Shown here one piece after another: positions 34,444 to 45,411 of a stretch of 64,000 nucleotides of DNA; position 1 is the stretch's first letter, and each line of letters starts with the position of its first letter. Under the pieces are notes generated by a model. The model saw only the letters and a list, made by a program, of their open reading frames with translations. It was not told the origin of the DNA and searched no databases. The stretch lies in the NCBI RefSeq assembly GCF_021021475.1, contig NZ_JAINWL010000001.1:1-64000 (forward strand), read 5' to 3'. The DNA is from Citromicrobium bathyomarinum (GTDB taxonomy: Bacteria; Pseudomonadota; Alphaproteobacteria; Sphingomonadales; Sphingomonadaceae). Position numbers and translations under genes: made by a program.

Positions 34444-36503
34444 TACAGCAGCACCCAGGTAATAGCGGCGACAACGCCGAGCAGCATGATCAGGGCGTAG
34501 GTGTTGAGCATGCCGGACTGGAAGCGCTTGGCTCCGACCGATCCCTGCCTGACCACCCAGGCCGCGCCATCAGGCCCGAACCTGTCGATGATTCCGATGT
34601 CGAGCACCTTCCAGAATACGCGGCCCAGCCAGAAGGCAGGCTTCACGAACAGGAAGTTGTACAGCTCGTCGAAGTACCACTTGTTGAGGAAGAAGCGGTA
34701 GATCGGGCCCAGCTGCTCGGCTGCAGCGGCCGGGAGCTTCGGATTGCGGATGTAGGACAGCCAGGCGATCGCGAGACCCAGAAGCATCGCGATGGTCGCG
34801 GTCAGCTTCACCCACAGCGGCACGCCGTGCATCGTGTGGACGAGGTTCTCGTTGAAGAACACGGAGCCCTGCCAGAAGCCTTCGGCATCCACGAAAGGTT
34901 CGTAGAACACGAAGCCTGCGAACACTGCGCCAAGGCTGAGCACGACCAGCGGGATCAGCATGACCCACGGTGCCTCGTGCGGATGATAGCCGGCGGTGCC
35001 GTCCTTCTCCTCGATCGAGGGAACGTGGTGCGCCACGGCCTCGCCCGAATCTTCCTGCGCGGCAGGATTGTGATCCTCCGGCTCGTCATGCCCGTGATGG
35101 ACCGCGTGCTGGATATGCTCGCTATCGGCCCAGCGCGGCTTGCCCCAGAAGGTCAGGAACATCAGGCGCCAGGAATAGAAGCTGGTCAGCATCGCCGCGA
35201 TCGCACCCGCCCAGAAGGCGAAGTTGGCTGCGCCCGTGCCGCGCGCATAGGCCGCTTCGAGGATCGCGTCCTTCGAATAGAAGCCTGCAAAGCCGAACAC
35301 GTCGATGATGCCGACGCCGGTGATCGCCAGCGTACCCGCCATCATCGCCCAGAAGGTGATCGGGATGCGCTTACGCAGCGCGCCGTAGTAACGCATGTCC
35401 TGCTCGTGGTGCATCGCGTGGATCACCGCGCCCGCGCCAAGGAACAGCAGTGCCTTGAAGAAGGCGTGCGTGAACAGGTGGAACATCGCCACGCCGTAGG
35501 CGCCCACGCCAGCGGCGAAGAACATGTAGCCCAGCTGCGAACAGGTCGAGTAGGCGATCACCCGCTTGATGTCCCACTGCGTGGTGCCGATGGTCGCCGC
35601 GAACAGGCAAGTCGCGCCGCCGATCACGGTCACCACGGTCAGCGCCACAGGTGCGGTCTCGAACATCGGCGACAGGCGGCAGACCATGAACACGCCTGCG
35701 GTCACCATGGTGGCGGCGTGGATCAACGCGGAGACGGGGGTCGGGCCTTCCATCGCGTCGGGCAGCCAGGTGTGCAGGCCCAGCTGCGCCGACTTGCCCA
35801 TCGCGCCGACGAACAGCAGCAGACACAGGATGTCCATCGTCATCAGGCGCATGCCCATGAAGGTGATCGAGCTGCCGCTCATCGCCGGAGCCTGTTCGAG
35901 GATCGCGGGGATCGAGACCGTGCCGAACACCAGGAAGGTGCCGAAAATGCCGAGCATGAAGCCGAGGTCGCCCACGCGGTTGACCACGAAGGCCTTGATC
36001 GCGGCGGCGTTGGCGCTGGGCTTCTTATACCAGAAGCCGATCAGCAGGTAGGATGCGAGGCCGACGCCTTCCCAACCGAAGAACATCTGCACCAGATTGT
36101 CCGCCGTCACGAGCATCAGCATCGCGAAGGTGAACAGGCTCAGGTACGCGAAGAAGCGCTGCTGGCTGGGGTCTTCGTCCATGTACCCCCAGGAGTACAG
36201 GTGGACGAGCGCGGAGACACTGGTGATCACCACCAGCATGACCGCGGTCAGCGTGTCGACGCGCAGCGCCCAGTCGAACGAGAGATCGCCCGACTGCACC
36301 CACTGGAGCACCGGCACGACCTGCGCCTGGGCATTGCCGCCGAGGAAGTCGAGGAAGATCGGCCAGCTGAGCGCGCAGGACGCGAACAGCCCGACGGTCG
36401 TGAGCACCTTGGCCGGCGTCTTGCCGATCGTGCCGCCGAAAAGCCCGGCGACAATGGCAGTCGCCAGCGGCAGGAAGACGATGAGGAGGATCGAAGACTG
36501 CAC
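34443..36503 (-). CDS. nuoL: NADH-quinone oxidoreductase subunit L
   Basis: The 686-residue distal proton-pumping subunit has about 16 TM helices and the long lateral helix at the C-terminus. Signature segments are [45 protein letters not shown]-type sequence in the channel, and [21 protein letters not shown] hydrophilic His/Glu/Asp-rich loop sits at about residues 465-510. The start is GTG at 36501-36503, 7 bases after nuoK. Confidence 0.98.
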   Translation of the reverse strand: MQSSILLIVFLPLATAIVAGLFGGTIGKTPAKVLTTVGLFASCALSWPIFLDFLGGNAQAQVVPVLQWVQSGDLSFDWALRVDTLTAVMLVVITSVSALVHLYSWGYMDEDPSQQRFFAYLSLFTFAMLMLVTADNLVQMFFGWEGVGLASYLLIGFWYKKPSANAAAIKAFVVNRVGDLGFMLGIFGTFLVFGTVSIPAILEQAPAMSGSSITFMGMRLMTMDILCLLLFVGAMGKSAQLGLHTWLPDAMEGPTPVSALIHAATMVTAGVFMVCRLSPMFETAPVALTVVTVIGGATCLFAATIGTTQWDIKRVIAYSTCSQLGYMFFAAGVGAYGVAMFHLFTHAFFKALLFLGAGAVIHAMHHEQDMRYYGALRKRIPITFWAMMAGTLAITGVGIIDVFGFAGFYSKDAILEAAYARGTGAANFAFWAGAIAAMLTSFYSWRLMFLTFWGKPRWADSEHIQHAVHHGHDEPEDHNPAAQEDSGEAVAHHVPSIEEKDGTAGYHPHEAPWVMLIPLVVLSLGAVFAGFVFYEPFVDAEGFWQGSVFFNENLVHTMHGVPLWVKLTATIAMLLGLAIAWLSYIRNPKLPAAAAEQLGPIYRFFLNKWYFDELYNFLFVKPAFWLGRVFWKVLDIGIIDRFGPDGAAWVVRQGSVGAKRFQSGMLNTYALIMLLGVVAAITWVLL

Positions 36504-36510
36504 GGGTGGT

Positions 36511-36816
36511 TCAGCCCTTCATCCGGTTCACATCGTCGACCGCGATCGTTCCACGGTCACGGAAGAAGATGACGAGGATCGCGAGCCCGATGGCCGCTTC
36601 GCCCGCCGCCACGGTCAGCACGAACATCGCGAAGATCTGCCCGGTCAGGTCGCCGAGGAAGGCGCTGAACGCGACGAGGTTGATGTTCACCGCCAGCAGG
36701 ATCAGCTCGATCGCCATCAGGATGACGATCACGTTCTTGCGGTTGAGGAAGATGCCAAGCACGCCGAGCACGAACAGGATCGCGCTGACGATGATGTAAT
36801 GCTGGATGCCGATCAT
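36511..36816 (-). CDS. nuoK: NADH-quinone oxidoreductase subunit K
   Basis: The 101-residue, three-TM subunit has the conserved membrane glutamates: [17 protein letters not shown] (TM2) and [16 protein letters not shown] (TM3), which link the quinone site to the antiporter subunits. The ATG at 36816 overlaps the nuoJ stop by 4 bases. Confidence 0.98.
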   Translation of the reverse strand: MIGIQHYIIVSAILFVLGVLGIFLNRKNVIVILMAIELILLAVNINLVAFSAFLGDLTGQIFAMFVLTVAAGEAAIGLAILVIFFRDRGTIAVDDVNRMKG

Positions 36817-37433
36817 ATCTCGACCCCCTCGCCGACGGTCGGCTGCTTCATCTGGGTTGCTTCCTTCGGGTTGCGACGAACCTGCTTGGTGATGTTCTGG
36901 TGGCCGCGCGTGGTCTTGAGGTCGCGGTGGGTCAGCACGATCGCGCCGATCATCGCCACCAGCAGGATCAGGCCTGCCGCCTCGAACACGAAGATGTACT
37001 TCGAATAGAGCAGCGCGCCGATATTCTCGATGTTGCTGTTGGCCAGATTGGGCGCGTTCGCGCCGCTCGCCGTGCCCAGCTCCAGCGGCCCTGCCCCCAG
37101 CGCGCCGATGCCCAGCACCAGCTCCGCCAGCAGCACCAGCGCAATCGCGATCCCCAGCGGGAAGTTCTTGATGAAGCCGGCGCGCAGCTCCGCCATGTCG
37201 ACGTCGAGCATCATCACCACGAACAGGAAGAGCACCGCGACCGCACCGACGTAAACGACGACCAGCAGCATCGCGATGAACTCCGCGCCCAGCAGCACCA
37301 TCAGGCCCGCCGCGTTGAAGAACGCCAGGATCAGCCACAGCACCGAATGCACCGGATTGCGGCTCATGATGGTGAGCACGCCACTGGCGATCACCATCGT
37401 TGCGAAAAGGTAGAAGGCTATGGCCTGGATCAT
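36813..37433 (-). CDS. nuoJ: NADH-quinone oxidoreductase subunit J
   Basis: The 206-residue, five-TM subunit has [29 protein letters not shown] (pi-bulge TM3 region follows: [18 protein letters not shown]), typical of NuoJ. The C-terminus is basic and soluble ([17 protein letters not shown]). Overlaps nuoK by 4 bases. Confidence 0.97.
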   Translation of the reverse strand: MIQAIAFYLFATMVIASGVLTIMSRNPVHSVLWLILAFFNAAGLMVLLGAEFIAMLLVVVYVGAVAVLFLFVVMMLDVDMAELRAGFIKNFPLGIAIALVLLAELVLGIGALGAGPLELGTASGANAPNLANSNIENIGALLYSKYIFVFEAAGLILLVAMIGAIVLTHRDLKTTRGHQNITKQVRRNPKEATQMKQPTVGEGVEI

Positions 37434-37472
37434 GGCTTTGAAAAAGTGCCCCGCGAGTGGTCTGTGGCGCGC

Positions 37473-37958
37473 CTAGCGGTAGGGCGCGTCGGCTTCAAGG
37501 TTGGCTGCGATGGCGCGTTCCCATTTGTCACCATTGGCGAGCAGCTTGGCCTTGTCGTAAAGCAATTCTTCGCGGGTTTCCGTCGAATATTCGAAGTTCG
37601 GACCCTCGACGATCGCGTCCACCGGGCACGCTTCCTGGCAGAAACCGCAATAGATGCACTTGGTCATGTCGATGTCGTAGCGCGTGGTGCGGCGCGAACC
37701 GTCCGCGCGCGGCTCCGACTCGATGGTGATCGCCTGCGCCGGGCACACCGCCTCGCACAGCTTGCACGCGATGCAGCGCTCTTCCCCGTTGGGATAGCGG
37801 CGCAGCGCATGCTCGCCCCGGAACCGCGGGCTGATCGGGTTCTTCTCGTACGGGTAGTTGATCGTGACCTTGGGCTTGAAGAGATACTTCAGGGTCAGCG
37901 CGTGGGCCTTCACGAACTCGTAGAGGGTAAAGGCCTTGATGGTTTGTGCGATGCTCAT
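37473..37958 (-). CDS. nuoI: NADH-quinone oxidoreductase subunit I
   Basis: The 161-residue subunit holds two 4Fe-4S clusters (N6a and N6b) in paired ferredoxin motifs [16 protein letters not shown] and [16 protein letters not shown]. The N-terminal amphipathic helix and [17 protein letters not shown] precede them. Its ATG overlaps the stop of the embedded 128-residue gene by 4 bases, so it is translationally coupled to that gene rather than to nuoH. Confidence 0.98.
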   Translation of the reverse strand: MSIAQTIKAFTLYEFVKAHALTLKYLFKPKVTINYPYEKNPISPRFRGEHALRRYPNGEERCIACKLCEAVCPAQAITIESEPRADGSRRTTRYDIDMTKCIYCGFCQEACPVDAIVEGPNFEYSTETREELLYDKAKLLANGDKWERAIAANLEADAPYR

Positions 37959-38341
37959 GCGTCAGTTTCCTCGCGAGCAATTGTGCCGATCGTGCAGGAG
38001 CCGGGAACGGCCATCACCTCACCCGAAGGCAGCGTGCCGGTAACCGCCGCTCTAGCGGTGGCTGCCGCCATATCGACTTCGGAAATCTCGAATTCGATCG
38101 TCGCTTCGTCGCTCTTCATCTCGATGTAGAGCGAGTTGGGCATATCGTCGAAAACCTGGGAGATACGTGCGGACGACGGCACGATCTCGCCATCGCCGGT
38201 CACGCTGTACAGCGTCAGCACATTTCCCATGACGTTCGCGGTTTGCTCCTCGTCAGGCGCGAATATGGTGAAAGTCGCCGTATCCGCGCTGCACTGGAAA
38301 GTGGTGCCCGCCAGGGCGGCCAGGGCCAAAATCATGCTCAT
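37955..38341 (-). CDS. Secreted unknown protein embedded between nuoH and nuoI
   Basis: I do not recognise this 128-residue protein. It starts [20 protein letters not shown], a short signal-peptide-like stretch, and the rest alternates hydrophobic and polar residues as in a beta-sheet protein ([33 protein letters not shown]). Two cysteines (17 and about 114) could form a disulfide after export. It overlaps nuoH upstream and nuoI downstream in ATGA, so ribosomes must pass through it to couple the two complex I genes. Expected location is the periplasm. A role in complex I assembly is only a hypothesis from context. Confidence 0.8.
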   Translation of the reverse strand: MSMILALAALAGTTFQCSADTATFTIFAPDEEQTANVMGNVLTLYSVTGDGEIVPSSARISQVFDDMPNSLYIEMKSDEATIEFEISEVDMAAATARAAVTGTLPSGEVMAVPGSCTIGTIAREETDA

Positions 38342-39393
38342 GCTGCGCTTCCGAAATGCCCGGTGGCCATCAGGTAGCCGCTGATGACGAAAACGAAGAT
38401 CAGGCTCATCGGCAGGAAGATCTTCCAGCCAAGCCGCATCAGCTGGTCGTAGCGGTAGCGCGGTACGGTCGCCATCACCCAGCTAAACATGAAGAAGAAG
38501 AACAGCGTCTTCAGCAGGAACCAGATGATGCCGGGCACCCAGTACAGCGGCGCCCAGTCGACAGGCGGCAGCCAACCGCCGAAGAACAGCAGCGTGTTGA
38601 GCGCACACATCAGCAGGATGTTGGCATATTCACCCAGCCAGTAGAGCGCGAAAGCCATGCTGGAATATTCGGTCTGATACCCGGCAACCAGCTCGCTTTC
38701 CGCCTCGGTCAGGTCGAACGGAACGCGCTGCGTTTCCGCGAGCGAACTGATGAAGAACACCACCCACATCGGGAACAGCAACAGGTTGAAATAGAACCCG
38801 TTTACGATGCCGAAACCGTGTCCACGCTGCGCCTCGACGATCTCGGTCAGGTTCCACGAACCCGCCCACAGGACGACGCACACGAGGATGAAGCCGATCG
38901 AGACTTCGTACGAAATCATCTGCGCGGCGGCGCGCATGGCGGAGAAGAACGGGTACTTCGAGTTACTCGCCCACCCGGCCATCACCACGCCGTACACCGA
39001 CAGCGAACTGATCGCGAGGATGTACAGCAGGCCGACATTGATGTCCGCCAATACCACCCCATCGGCGAACGGCACCACCGCCCAAGCGGCAAGCGCCACC
39101 GTGAAGGTGACGATCGGCGCGATGATGAAGATGCCCTTGTTCGCCGCGCTCGGAATGATGGTTTCCTGCAGGAACACCTTCAGACCATCGGCAAAGCTCT
39201 GCAGCAGGCCGAACGGGCCGACCACGTTCGGGCCTTTGCGCAGGTTGATCGCTGCCCAGACCTTGCGGTCGATCAGGATGACGTAGGCGACCGCCAGCAT
39301 CAGCGGCAGCGCAATCAGCAGGATGCCCGCGATGGTCGCGACGAACCACGCCCATTCGTAGTTCATGCCGAGGGATTGGAAGAATTCGGTCAT
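38338..39393 (-). CDS. nuoH: NADH-quinone oxidoreductase subunit H
   Basis: The 351-residue, eight-TM subunit forms the quinone-binding site at the arm junction. Landmarks are the [22 protein letters not shown] loop, [28 protein letters not shown] and [21 protein letters not shown] (the acidic E-channel loop). It overlaps nuoG and the embedded 128-residue gene by 4 bases each. Confidence 0.98.
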   Translation of the reverse strand: MTEFFQSLGMNYEWAWFVATIAGILLIALPLMLAVAYVILIDRKVWAAINLRKGPNVVGPFGLLQSFADGLKVFLQETIIPSAANKGIFIIAPIVTFTVALAAWAVVPFADGVVLADINVGLLYILAISSLSVYGVVMAGWASNSKYPFFSAMRAAAQMISYEVSIGFILVCVVLWAGSWNLTEIVEAQRGHGFGIVNGFYFNLLLFPMWVVFFISSLAETQRVPFDLTEAESELVAGYQTEYSSMAFALYWLGEYANILLMCALNTLLFFGGWLPPVDWAPLYWVPGIIWFLLKTLFFFFMFSWVMATVPRYRYDQLMRLGWKIFLPMSLIFVFVISGYLMATGHFGSAA

Positions 39394-41432
39394 TCCGCAG
39401 CCTCCAGAATCTCGTCACCGTGGACCAGTTCGGCCGAGCAGCGCTGCATCGTCTCGCTCGCGCGGGCGATGGGATTGGTGAGGTAGAAGTCGGCGATCGG
39501 GTACGCGATCGCGCCCTTGGCCTTGGGCGTTTTCTTGCCCGTGGGCAGCTTGCCCAGCGGCGCGATGCCTTCCTCGCCCAGCGCGGGCACGGCTTCGATC
39601 ATTGCCGACTGCAGCTGTGCGAAGCTGTCGAAGCCCACGCTCACGCCGAAGGCATCGGCAAGGGCGCGCAGGATCGTCCAGTCCTCACGCGCATCGCCGG
39701 GGGCGAACACCGCCTTCTCGGCAAATTGCACGCGGCCTTCGGTGTTCACGTAGGTCCCGTCCTTCTCGGCATAGCTGGCCGCGGGCAGGATGATATCCGC
39801 CGCGTGGGCGCCGGCATCGCCGTGGTGGCCGATATAGACCTTTAGGCTCTTCTCGAACGCGCCGTAGTCGAGCGCGTCCGCGCCGAGCGAGAGCAGCACG
39901 GCAGGCGCGGCGTCGACCACATCCTTGATCCCGCCCTTCTGCGCGTAGCCCAGCATCACCGCGCCCATCCGGGCTGCGGCGGTGTGGATGACGTTGAATC
40001 CGTTCCAGGCCGTTCCGTCCACGTCGCGCACAATGTTCCACTCGTCCGCCAGCGCCAGCGCCGGGTGCAGCGCGCCCGCCGCCAGACCGCCGGGGCCGAC
40101 GATGATCGCAGGCCGCGCAGCGTCCTTGAACGCATCGGCCACGTGGCCGGGCAGATCGTGCAGCAGGGCTGCGTCTTCTCCCAGGAATTCGCAGGCAAAG
40201 GTCGTGTCCCACTCGGGCCCGATCAGGAAGATCTTCGCGCCGCGCTTGGCCGCCTTGCGCAGGCGGACATTGATCAGCGGCGCTTCGTGGCGGACCTGGC
40301 TGCCGACGATCAGGATCGCATCGGCGCTCTCGATACCCGCCAGCGTCGAGTTGAACGCGATTCCGGCGAGGCTGGAGCAGTCATAGTCGAGACCGGTCTG
40401 GCGGCCTTCGAGCTTGTCAGAGCCGAGCTCTGCCAGCAGGCGCTTGGCCGCAAACATCGTCTCGCAATCGACCAGATCGCCCGCGACCGCCGCGATGGAG
40501 CCTTCCCCGCCCTGCTTCGCAGCCTTCACGATCGCGTCGAACGCGTCTTCCCAGCTCGCGCGTTGCAGCTTGCCCGCGTTCGCCCCGCCGACCGCGCGCA
40601 TCCACACCTGGTCGAGCCTGCGCCGCGTCAGGCCGTCGACCTGATAGCGCGCCTTGTCCGAAATCCACTCTTCGTTGACGTCGTCGTTGATCCGCGGGAG
40701 CGCGCGCATGACCTCGCGGCCACGGCTGTCGAGGCGGATATTCGCGCCGACCGCGTCGGACACATCGATGCTCAGCGTCTTCTTCAGCTCCCACGGACGC
40801 GCTTCGTACGCGTAGGGGCGGCTGGTGAGCGCGCCGACCGGGCACAGGTCGATCACGTTGGCGCTCATCTCGTGGGCGGCTGCCTGTTCGAGATAGGTCG
40901 TGATCTGCATGTCTTCGCCGCGATAGAGCGCGCCGATCTCGTCCACGCCCGCGATCTCTTCGGAGAAGCGCACGCAGCGGGTGCAGTGGATGCAGCGGGT
41001 CATGATCGTCTTGATCAGCGGGCCCATGTACTTCTCGGTCACCGCACGCTTGTTCTCGTGATAGCGCGATCCACCGCGACCATAGGCGACCGACTGGTCC
41101 TGCAGGTCGCATTCGCCGCCCTGGTCGCAGATCGGGCAATCGAGCGGGTGGTTGATGAGGAGGAACTCCATCACCCCTTCCCGCGCCGCGCGCACCATCG
41201 GCGTATCCGTGCGGATCTCCTGGCCTTCGGTGGCGGGCAGCGCACAGCTTGCCTGCGGCTTGGGCGGCCCGGGCTTCACTTCGACCAGGCACATGCGGCA
41301 ATTGCCCGCGATGCTCAGCCGCTCGTGATAGCAGAAGCGCGGGATTTCCTTGCCCGCAAGCTCGCACGCCTGCAACACGGTGGCACCTTCCGGTGCGTCG
41401 ATTTCCTGTCCGTCTACGGTGACTTTAGGCAT
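39390..41432 (-). CDS. nuoG: NADH-quinone oxidoreductase subunit G
   Basis: The 680-residue subunit carries clusters N1b, N4 and N5. The N-terminal 2Fe-2S domain has [12 protein letters not shown] and GNCRMC (Cys about 23-48), then the His/Cys N5 ligand region [10 protein letters not shown] and the 4Fe-4[14 protein letters not shown], followed by a molybdopterin-oxidoreductase-like domain without cofactor. Length is the shorter alphaproteobacterial and mitochondrial type. The next upstream gene is not nuoF but a four-gene insertion. Confidence 0.98.
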   Translation of the reverse strand: MPKVTVDGQEIDAPEGATVLQACELAGKEIPRFCYHERLSIAGNCRMCLVEVKPGPPKPQASCALPATEGQEIRTDTPMVRAAREGVMEFLLINHPLDCPICDQGGECDLQDQSVAYGRGGSRYHENKRAVTEKYMGPLIKTIMTRCIHCTRCVRFSEEIAGVDEIGALYRGEDMQITTYLEQAAAHEMSANVIDLCPVGALTSRPYAYEARPWELKKTLSIDVSDAVGANIRLDSRGREVMRALPRINDDVNEEWISDKARYQVDGLTRRRLDQVWMRAVGGANAGKLQRASWEDAFDAIVKAAKQGGEGSIAAVAGDLVDCETMFAAKRLLAELGSDKLEGRQTGLDYDCSSLAGIAFNSTLAGIESADAILIVGSQVRHEAPLINVRLRKAAKRGAKIFLIGPEWDTTFACEFLGEDAALLHDLPGHVADAFKDAARPAIIVGPGGLAAGALHPALALADEWNIVRDVDGTAWNGFNVIHTAAARMGAVMLGYAQKGGIKDVVDAAPAVLLSLGADALDYGAFEKSLKVYIGHHGDAGAHAADIILPAASYAEKDGTYVNTEGRVQFAEKAVFAPGDAREDWTILRALADAFGVSVGFDSFAQLQSAMIEAVPALGEEGIAPLGKLPTGKKTPKAKGAIAYPIADFYLTNPIARASETMQRCSAELVHGDEILEAAE

Positions 41433-41444
41433 TCTGTCTCAGTC

Positions 41445-42116
41445 CTAGTCCGATTGGCCCGGCAAGCGCGCCGCGCCCGGATTGCGGGTTGCGTGGTACA
41501 GCGCTTCGGCAAGTGCCATGCGAATGTTCATCGGCTTGAGCGCGATCTGCGACCCTTGCGGCATGCAGGGGCCGAAGGTCGGTGCCAGCTCGCGCATGCG
41601 GGCCAGTTCGCTCTTGTCGCCAAGCCTGGTCTCTTCGATCAGCCCGCGCGCCGCCGCGAAGTCTTGCGCGACATAGCAGCGTGCGAAGTCATGTATAGAG
41701 GCGATGCTCTCCGGTTCCTCGATCGCAGGCACGGTCCCCTCCGGCCAGTCGCGCATCGCGTCTTTGAACAGCCCTTCGGCAACCACGCCGCGCACCCATG
41801 CACGCACCAGCGTCGCGCTGACGAAGTTCTGCATGCAGCGGTTGGTCGTGTCGCCGAACAGCGCGTCGAACGCGTCGGCCTCTTGCGGCGAATCGATCGG
41901 CGCATCGACGAAGGCGATCGACCGATCCCGCTTGTTGCTCGCCAGGCACGGGCCGAGCTGGCGGAGCATATAGAAATACTCCTCGTCGTTAGCCGACGTG
42001 GGCGCGCTCGAAAAACCCGAGGTACTCGGGCTCAACTGCGCAAGTGCAGGCGCGCTGCCGCACAGGCTCGCAGCAAGCAGAGCAACGGCAGATAGGGCGG
42101 CGCTGCGCAGGGTCAT
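41445..42116 (-). CDS. Secreted Cys-repeat protein 1 (nuo-embedded paralogue family)
   Basis: The 223-residue protein has a signal peptide (cleavage near PALAQ, residue 27) followed by two repeats. Repeat A spans about 47-118 with Cys57 and Cys94; repeat B about 141-210 with Cys147 and Cys184. Both cysteine pairs are exactly 37 apart, and both repeats end in an Ala/Leu-rich helix (VRGVVAEGLF; IRMALAEALYH). Repeat B contains GPCMPQGSQI, a segment shared with the neighbouring paralogues. Predicted periplasmic or envelope protein with one disulfide per repeat. It is the closest to nuoG (12 bases) and overlaps the next paralogue by 4 bases. Function unknown. Confidence 0.82.
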   Translation of the reverse strand: MTLRSAALSAVALLAASLCGSAPALAQLSPSTSGFSSAPTSANDEEYFYMLRQLGPCLASNKRDRSIAFVDAPIDSPQEADAFDALFGDTTNRCMQNFVSATLVRAWVRGVVAEGLFKDAMRDWPEGTVPAIEEPESIASIHDFARCYVAQDFAAARGLIEETRLGDKSELARMRELAPTFGPCMPQGSQIALKPMNIRMALAEALYHATRNPGAARLPGQSD

Positions 42117-42769
42117 TCGGCACCCTGCCCGGTCAGCCGAGCCGCAAGCCGGTAATACATTGTGGCAAGGCCGAACCGCAGCCGGGCCCGGTCGATCTGT
42201 ACCTCCTGCCCCGCAGGCACGCAGCCGCTGATGACAGGAGCAAGCGCACGAATCGCGGCCTTCTCCTTGTCGCTACCCATCCGGGTGGCAAACAGCGTTC
42301 GCGCGCCCGCAGCATCGGCCCGCGCAATGCACTCGCCGATCCGATACATCAGCGTGTGGCCCTGCGCGGCAGGGCCGCCACCCGCGTAAGTCGCGTTAAG
42401 CGCTTCGAGATCCGCGACATTGTCCAGCGCATCGGAAGCGAGCGTCTTTTCGATAAGCCGCTGGGCGAGCGCACCGCGAAAGAGAAAATCCTCCATCTTC
42501 AGCTTGCCGTGGTTGAAGCCCATGCAGCGCGAATCGAACAGCCGCTTTACTCCGTCCACCCGCGCCGCATCGGCACCATCGGTGAGGACGAAGGCCCGCG
42601 TAATTTCTGGCTCGGCGTCGGCCACGCAGGTGCTGTAATCCACCAGCACATTATGCGCCTGTCTGGTCTCTTTCGCGCTCGGCTGCGCAGCCGCAGGCAC
42701 GGCGATGCCAAGGGCAAGCGCACAGGCTGCCCCCGCCATCGATAGCGAAAAATGTCTGATAGCGAACAT
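42113..42769 (-). CDS. Secreted Cys-repeat protein 2 (nuo-embedded paralogue family)
   Basis: The 218-residue protein has a signal peptide (AVPAAAQPS, cleavage about residue 29). Repeat A has Cys48 and Cys82 (34 apart) and ends FRGALAQRLIEK; repeat B has Cys147 and Cys183 (36 apart) with SGCVPAGQEVQI and ends LRFGLATMYYRLA. The repeat pattern matches the other three proteins of the cluster, although overall identity looks low. No enzyme motif is visible, and a structural or binding role is more likely. It overlaps paralogue 1 and is 10 bases downstream of paralogue 3. Confidence 0.82.
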   Translation of the reverse strand: MFAIRHFSLSMAGAACALALGIAVPAAAQPSAKETRQAHNVLVDYSTCVADAEPEITRAFVLTDGADAARVDGVKRLFDSRCMGFNHGKLKMEDFLFRGALAQRLIEKTLASDALDNVADLEALNATYAGGGPAAQGHTLMYRIGECIARADAAGARTLFATRMGSDKEKAAIRALAPVISGCVPAGQEVQIDRARLRFGLATMYYRLAARLTGQGAE

Positions 42770-42779
42770 CCCTGCCCCC

Positions 42780-43469
42780 TTACCCGGCCTGCGCCATGCG
42801 ATGATAAAGCGGCTCGCTCAGCGCCCGGCGCAGCATTGCAGGCGTGAGCTGGATTTCTTCACCACTCGCGATGCACGGGCCGAGGAACGGGACCAGGCCC
42901 TGAATCGCAGTCTGCTCGCCCGCGGTTCCGGGCGTCGCGGAGATGAACGCGACGCTCTGCGAGGGCGCTGCCGATACGACGCAATCGCCGAATTCCATCA
43001 GCACCATGTAGCGCGCGTCGGCCTGAACTTCGCTCTCGCCCTCGGGTATCAGGGCGAGAAACCACGGCTCCCCGCCACCGATCGCCGCCGTATCGACGGG
43101 CGACTTGAGCCGGTTGGCAACCATCTGTTCGACCAGCATCAGGCGGAACGCCAGAGCGCTCGCCGTCATGATGTCACTACCAACCGCAAGATTACGGTCG
43201 TAATCCATGCAATTGCTCAGATCGCCGAGACCGCGCCTGAACTGGCGGCTTTCCTCGTCACTGCCCGGCAACGCGTCGAGCAGCGCAAGGGCATAGGCGG
43301 GCTTGCGGTCAGCAGCGCACTGCGCAACCACCCGCAGGACCGCCTCCGGGTCGGATTTCTTCGCATTGCCGCCCAGCCGCGTACCCGTCCGCTGCGCTTC
43401 GAGCGGCGCAGTAGCGAACACCGCGATGGCGGCGGCGAGCGTTAACAGGGCGACGATGCGAGCGATCAC
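42780..43469 (-). CDS. Secreted Cys-repeat protein 3 (nuo-embedded paralogue family)
   Basis: With the GTG start at 43467-43469, which overlaps the upstream stop as GTGA, the protein has 229 residues and a clear signal peptide (IVALLTLAAAIAVFATAP). Repeat A has Cys51 and Cys87 (36 apart); repeat B has Cys163 and Cys199 (36 apart), LGPCIASGEEIQL and ends LRRALSEPLYHR. Between the repeats is a longer linker (about residues 115-152) than in the others. The longer ATG frame (to 43574) would bury the signal peptide, so it is rejected. Function unknown. Confidence 0.82.
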   Translation of the reverse strand: MIARIVALLTLAAAIAVFATAPLEAQRTGTRLGGNAKKSDPEAVLRVVAQCAADRKPAYALALLDALPGSDEESRQFRRGLGDLSNCMDYDRNLAVGSDIMTASALAFRLMLVEQMVANRLKSPVDTAAIGGGEPWFLALIPEGESEVQADARYMVLMEFGDCVVSAAPSQSVAFISATPGTAGEQTAIQGLVPFLGPCIASGEEIQLTPAMLRRALSEPLYHRMAQAG

Positions 43470-44119
43470 AGGCCCGTTTCCGATTGCTGGACGGAGAGCC
43501 GATGGAGTGGCTCGGCGATTGCCCCACGCAACATCGACCTGCTGAGTTCGAGCGTTCTGCCTGCCGGAATGCACACTGGCAGCATCGGCATCAGTGATTC
43601 GATTGCATCGGTTTCGCCTGTGCTGGCGATTTCCGAGATGACCAGATCATGCGAGGCGGACGCATCAGCTCTGACCAGGCAGTCGCCCACCGCCATCATC
43701 AGCAAATAACTCGCAGCATCGCCGTCCACATTCTGCGTCTCTGGGGTCGCAACAGGATATTCGAGTGGGGCAAGCTGCGAAAAGTCTTCGATCTCGAGAG
43801 CATCGCCGAACTTGTTTCGATACAAACTCTCGAACGCAGCGCCGCGAAGAACCAGGGGCTGCATGCGCAATTCCACATCGCCGGAAGTGTCGCCAAGACA
43901 GCTCGAGGTTGCGAGCTTTGCCAAGGTCGCCGTGAGGGAAGGATCACCCACAGGGATATCGATCGCCTTGCGCAACTTATAGCCCGACCGGTTCAGCAAA
44001 CAGTCGACATAGGCCGACATTGCCTTGCGCGCGTCAGCTTCGGGCTCTTTATCTCGCGCATGGGCCGGTGCTGCCAGCCCCGCAACCAGAGCCAGAAGAA
44101 GAAGCGCGCGAGCGATCAC
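43466..44119 (-). CDS. Secreted Cys-repeat protein 4 (nuo-embedded paralogue family)
   Basis: The GTG start at 44117-44119 overlaps the nuoF stop (GTGA) and gives a 217-residue product with a signal peptide ([19 protein letters not shown]). Repeat A has Cys40 and Cys74 (34 apart) and ends [11 protein letters not shown]; repeat B has Cys147 and Cys183 (36 apart), [12 protein letters not shown] and ends [12 protein letters not shown]. It is the first of the four after nuoF, so its translation is coupled to the catalytic NADH-binding subunit. Third-position GC looks lower than in nuoF. Function unknown. Confidence 0.82.
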   Translation of the reverse strand: MIARALLLLALVAGLAAPAHARDKEPEADARKAMSAYVDCLLNRSGYKLRKAIDIPVGDPSLTATLAKLATSSCLGDTSGDVELRMQPLVLRGAAFESLYRNKFGDALEIEDFSQLAPLEYPVATPETQNVDGDAASYLLMMAVGDCLVRADASASHDLVISEIASTGETDAIESLMPMLPVCIPAGRTLELSRSMLRGAIAEPLHRLSVQQSETGL

Positions 44120-45411
44120 TCCGCCGCCTCCGCCATCGCCTCGCCACGCTCGGCGATGCGCCGCTCCAGCTCGGGGCGGAAGTGACGGATCAGGCCCTGG
44201 ATCGGCCACGCGGCGGCATCGCCCAGCGCGCAGATCGTGTGGCCTTCCGCCTGCTTGGTGACGGTGTGGAGCATGTCGATCTCATCGATGTCCGCGTCAC
44301 CCGTCTCGAGCCGCTTCATCACGCGCCACATCCAGCCGGTGCCTTCGCGGCACGGCGTGCACTGGCCGCAGCTCTCGTGCTTGTAGAAGTAGGAAATGCG
44401 GCTGATCGCGCGGACGATGTCGGTCGACTTGTCCATCACGATCACGGCGGCGGTGCCGAGGCCGGAGCCCAGTTCCTTCAGCCCGTCGAAATCCATCGGC
44501 GCGTCCATGATCTGTTCGGCCGGGACGAGCGGGACGGACGAGCCGCCCGGGATCACCGCGAGCAGATTGTCCCACCCGCCGCGAACGCCTCCGCAATGCC
44601 GCTCGATCAGTTCGCGGAAGGGAATGCTCATCTCTTCCTCGACCACGCAGGGCTTTTCGACATGCCCGCTGATCTGGAACAGCTTGGTGCCGTCGTTCTT
44701 CTCGCGCCCGAAGCTGGCGAACCACGAGGGGCCGCGCCGCAGGATCGTGGGCACGACCGCGATGGACTCCACATTGTTCACCGTCGTCGGGCAGCCATAG
44801 AGGCCCGCACCCGCCGGGAACGGCGGCTTGAGGCGCGGCTGGCCCTTCTTGCCTTCGAGGCTTTCGATCAGCGCGGTTTCTTCGCCGCAGATATATGCGC
44901 CCGCACCGCGATGCAGGAACACATCGTAATCATAGCCCGAACCGCACGCGTTCTTGCCGATCAGCCCGGCGTCGTACGCCTCGTCGATCGCCTTTTGCAG
45001 CGTCTCCGCCTCGCGGATATATTCGCCACGAATGTAGATGTAGGCGGCCCGCGCGCGCATCGCGAAGCCCGCGACCAGCGCGCCTTCGATCAGCTTGTGC
45101 GGATCGTGCCGCATGATCTCGCGGTCCTTGCACGAACCGGGTTCGGATTCGTCGGCATTGATGACCAGGAAGCTGGGCCGGCCGTCCTTGCTTTCCTTGG
45201 GCATGAAGGACCACTTCATGCCCGTGGGGAAGCCCGCACCGCCGCGACCGCGAAGGCCCGAGGCCTTCATGTCGTCGATGATCGAATCCTGCCCCTTGGC
45301 GAGCAGCGCTTTGGTATCGTCCCAGTCGCCACGCGCCTGCGCGGCCTTCAGGCCCCAGTCCTGAAACCCGTAGAGGTTGGTGAAAATGCGGTCCTTATCG
45401 GCCAGGCTCAT
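44116..45411 (-). CDS. nuoF: NADH-quinone oxidoreductase subunit F
   Basis: The 431-residue subunit binds NADH, FMN and cluster N3. It has [16 protein letters not shown] (NADH site), [17 protein letters not shown] (FMN), and the N3 ligands [15 protein letters not shown] with the fourth Cys in [12 protein letters not shown]. Start MSLADK at 45411 is the family N-terminus; it overlaps the upstream 47-residue gene by 4 bases (ATGA). Confidence 0.98.
   Translation of the reverse strand: MSLADKDRIFTNLYGFQDWGLKAAQARGDWDDTKALLAKGQDSIIDDMKASGLRGRGGAGFPTGMKWSFMPKESKDGRPSFLVINADESEPGSCKDREIMRHDPHKLIEGALVAGFAMRARAAYIYIRGEYIREAETLQKAIDEAYDAGLIGKNACGSGYDYDVFLHRGAGAYICGEETALIESLEGKKGQPRLKPPFPAGAGLYGCPTTVNNVESIAVVPTILRRGPSWFASFGREKNDGTKLFQISGHVEKPCVVEEEMSIPFRELIERHCGGVRGGWDNLLAVIPGGSSVPLVPAEQIMDAPMDFDGLKELGSGLGTAAVIVMDKSTDIVRAISRISYFYKHESCGQCTPCREGTGWMWRVMKRLETGDADIDEIDMLHTVTKQAEGHTICALGDAAAWPIQGLIRHFRPELERRIAERGEAMAEAAE

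Noticed and set aside
43470-43574. ATG-started N-terminal extension of Cys-repeat protein 3
   Set aside because: It would place a basic non-conserved stretch before the signal peptide and overlap paralogue 4; the GTG at 43469 gives the GTGA coupling seen at the other junctions.
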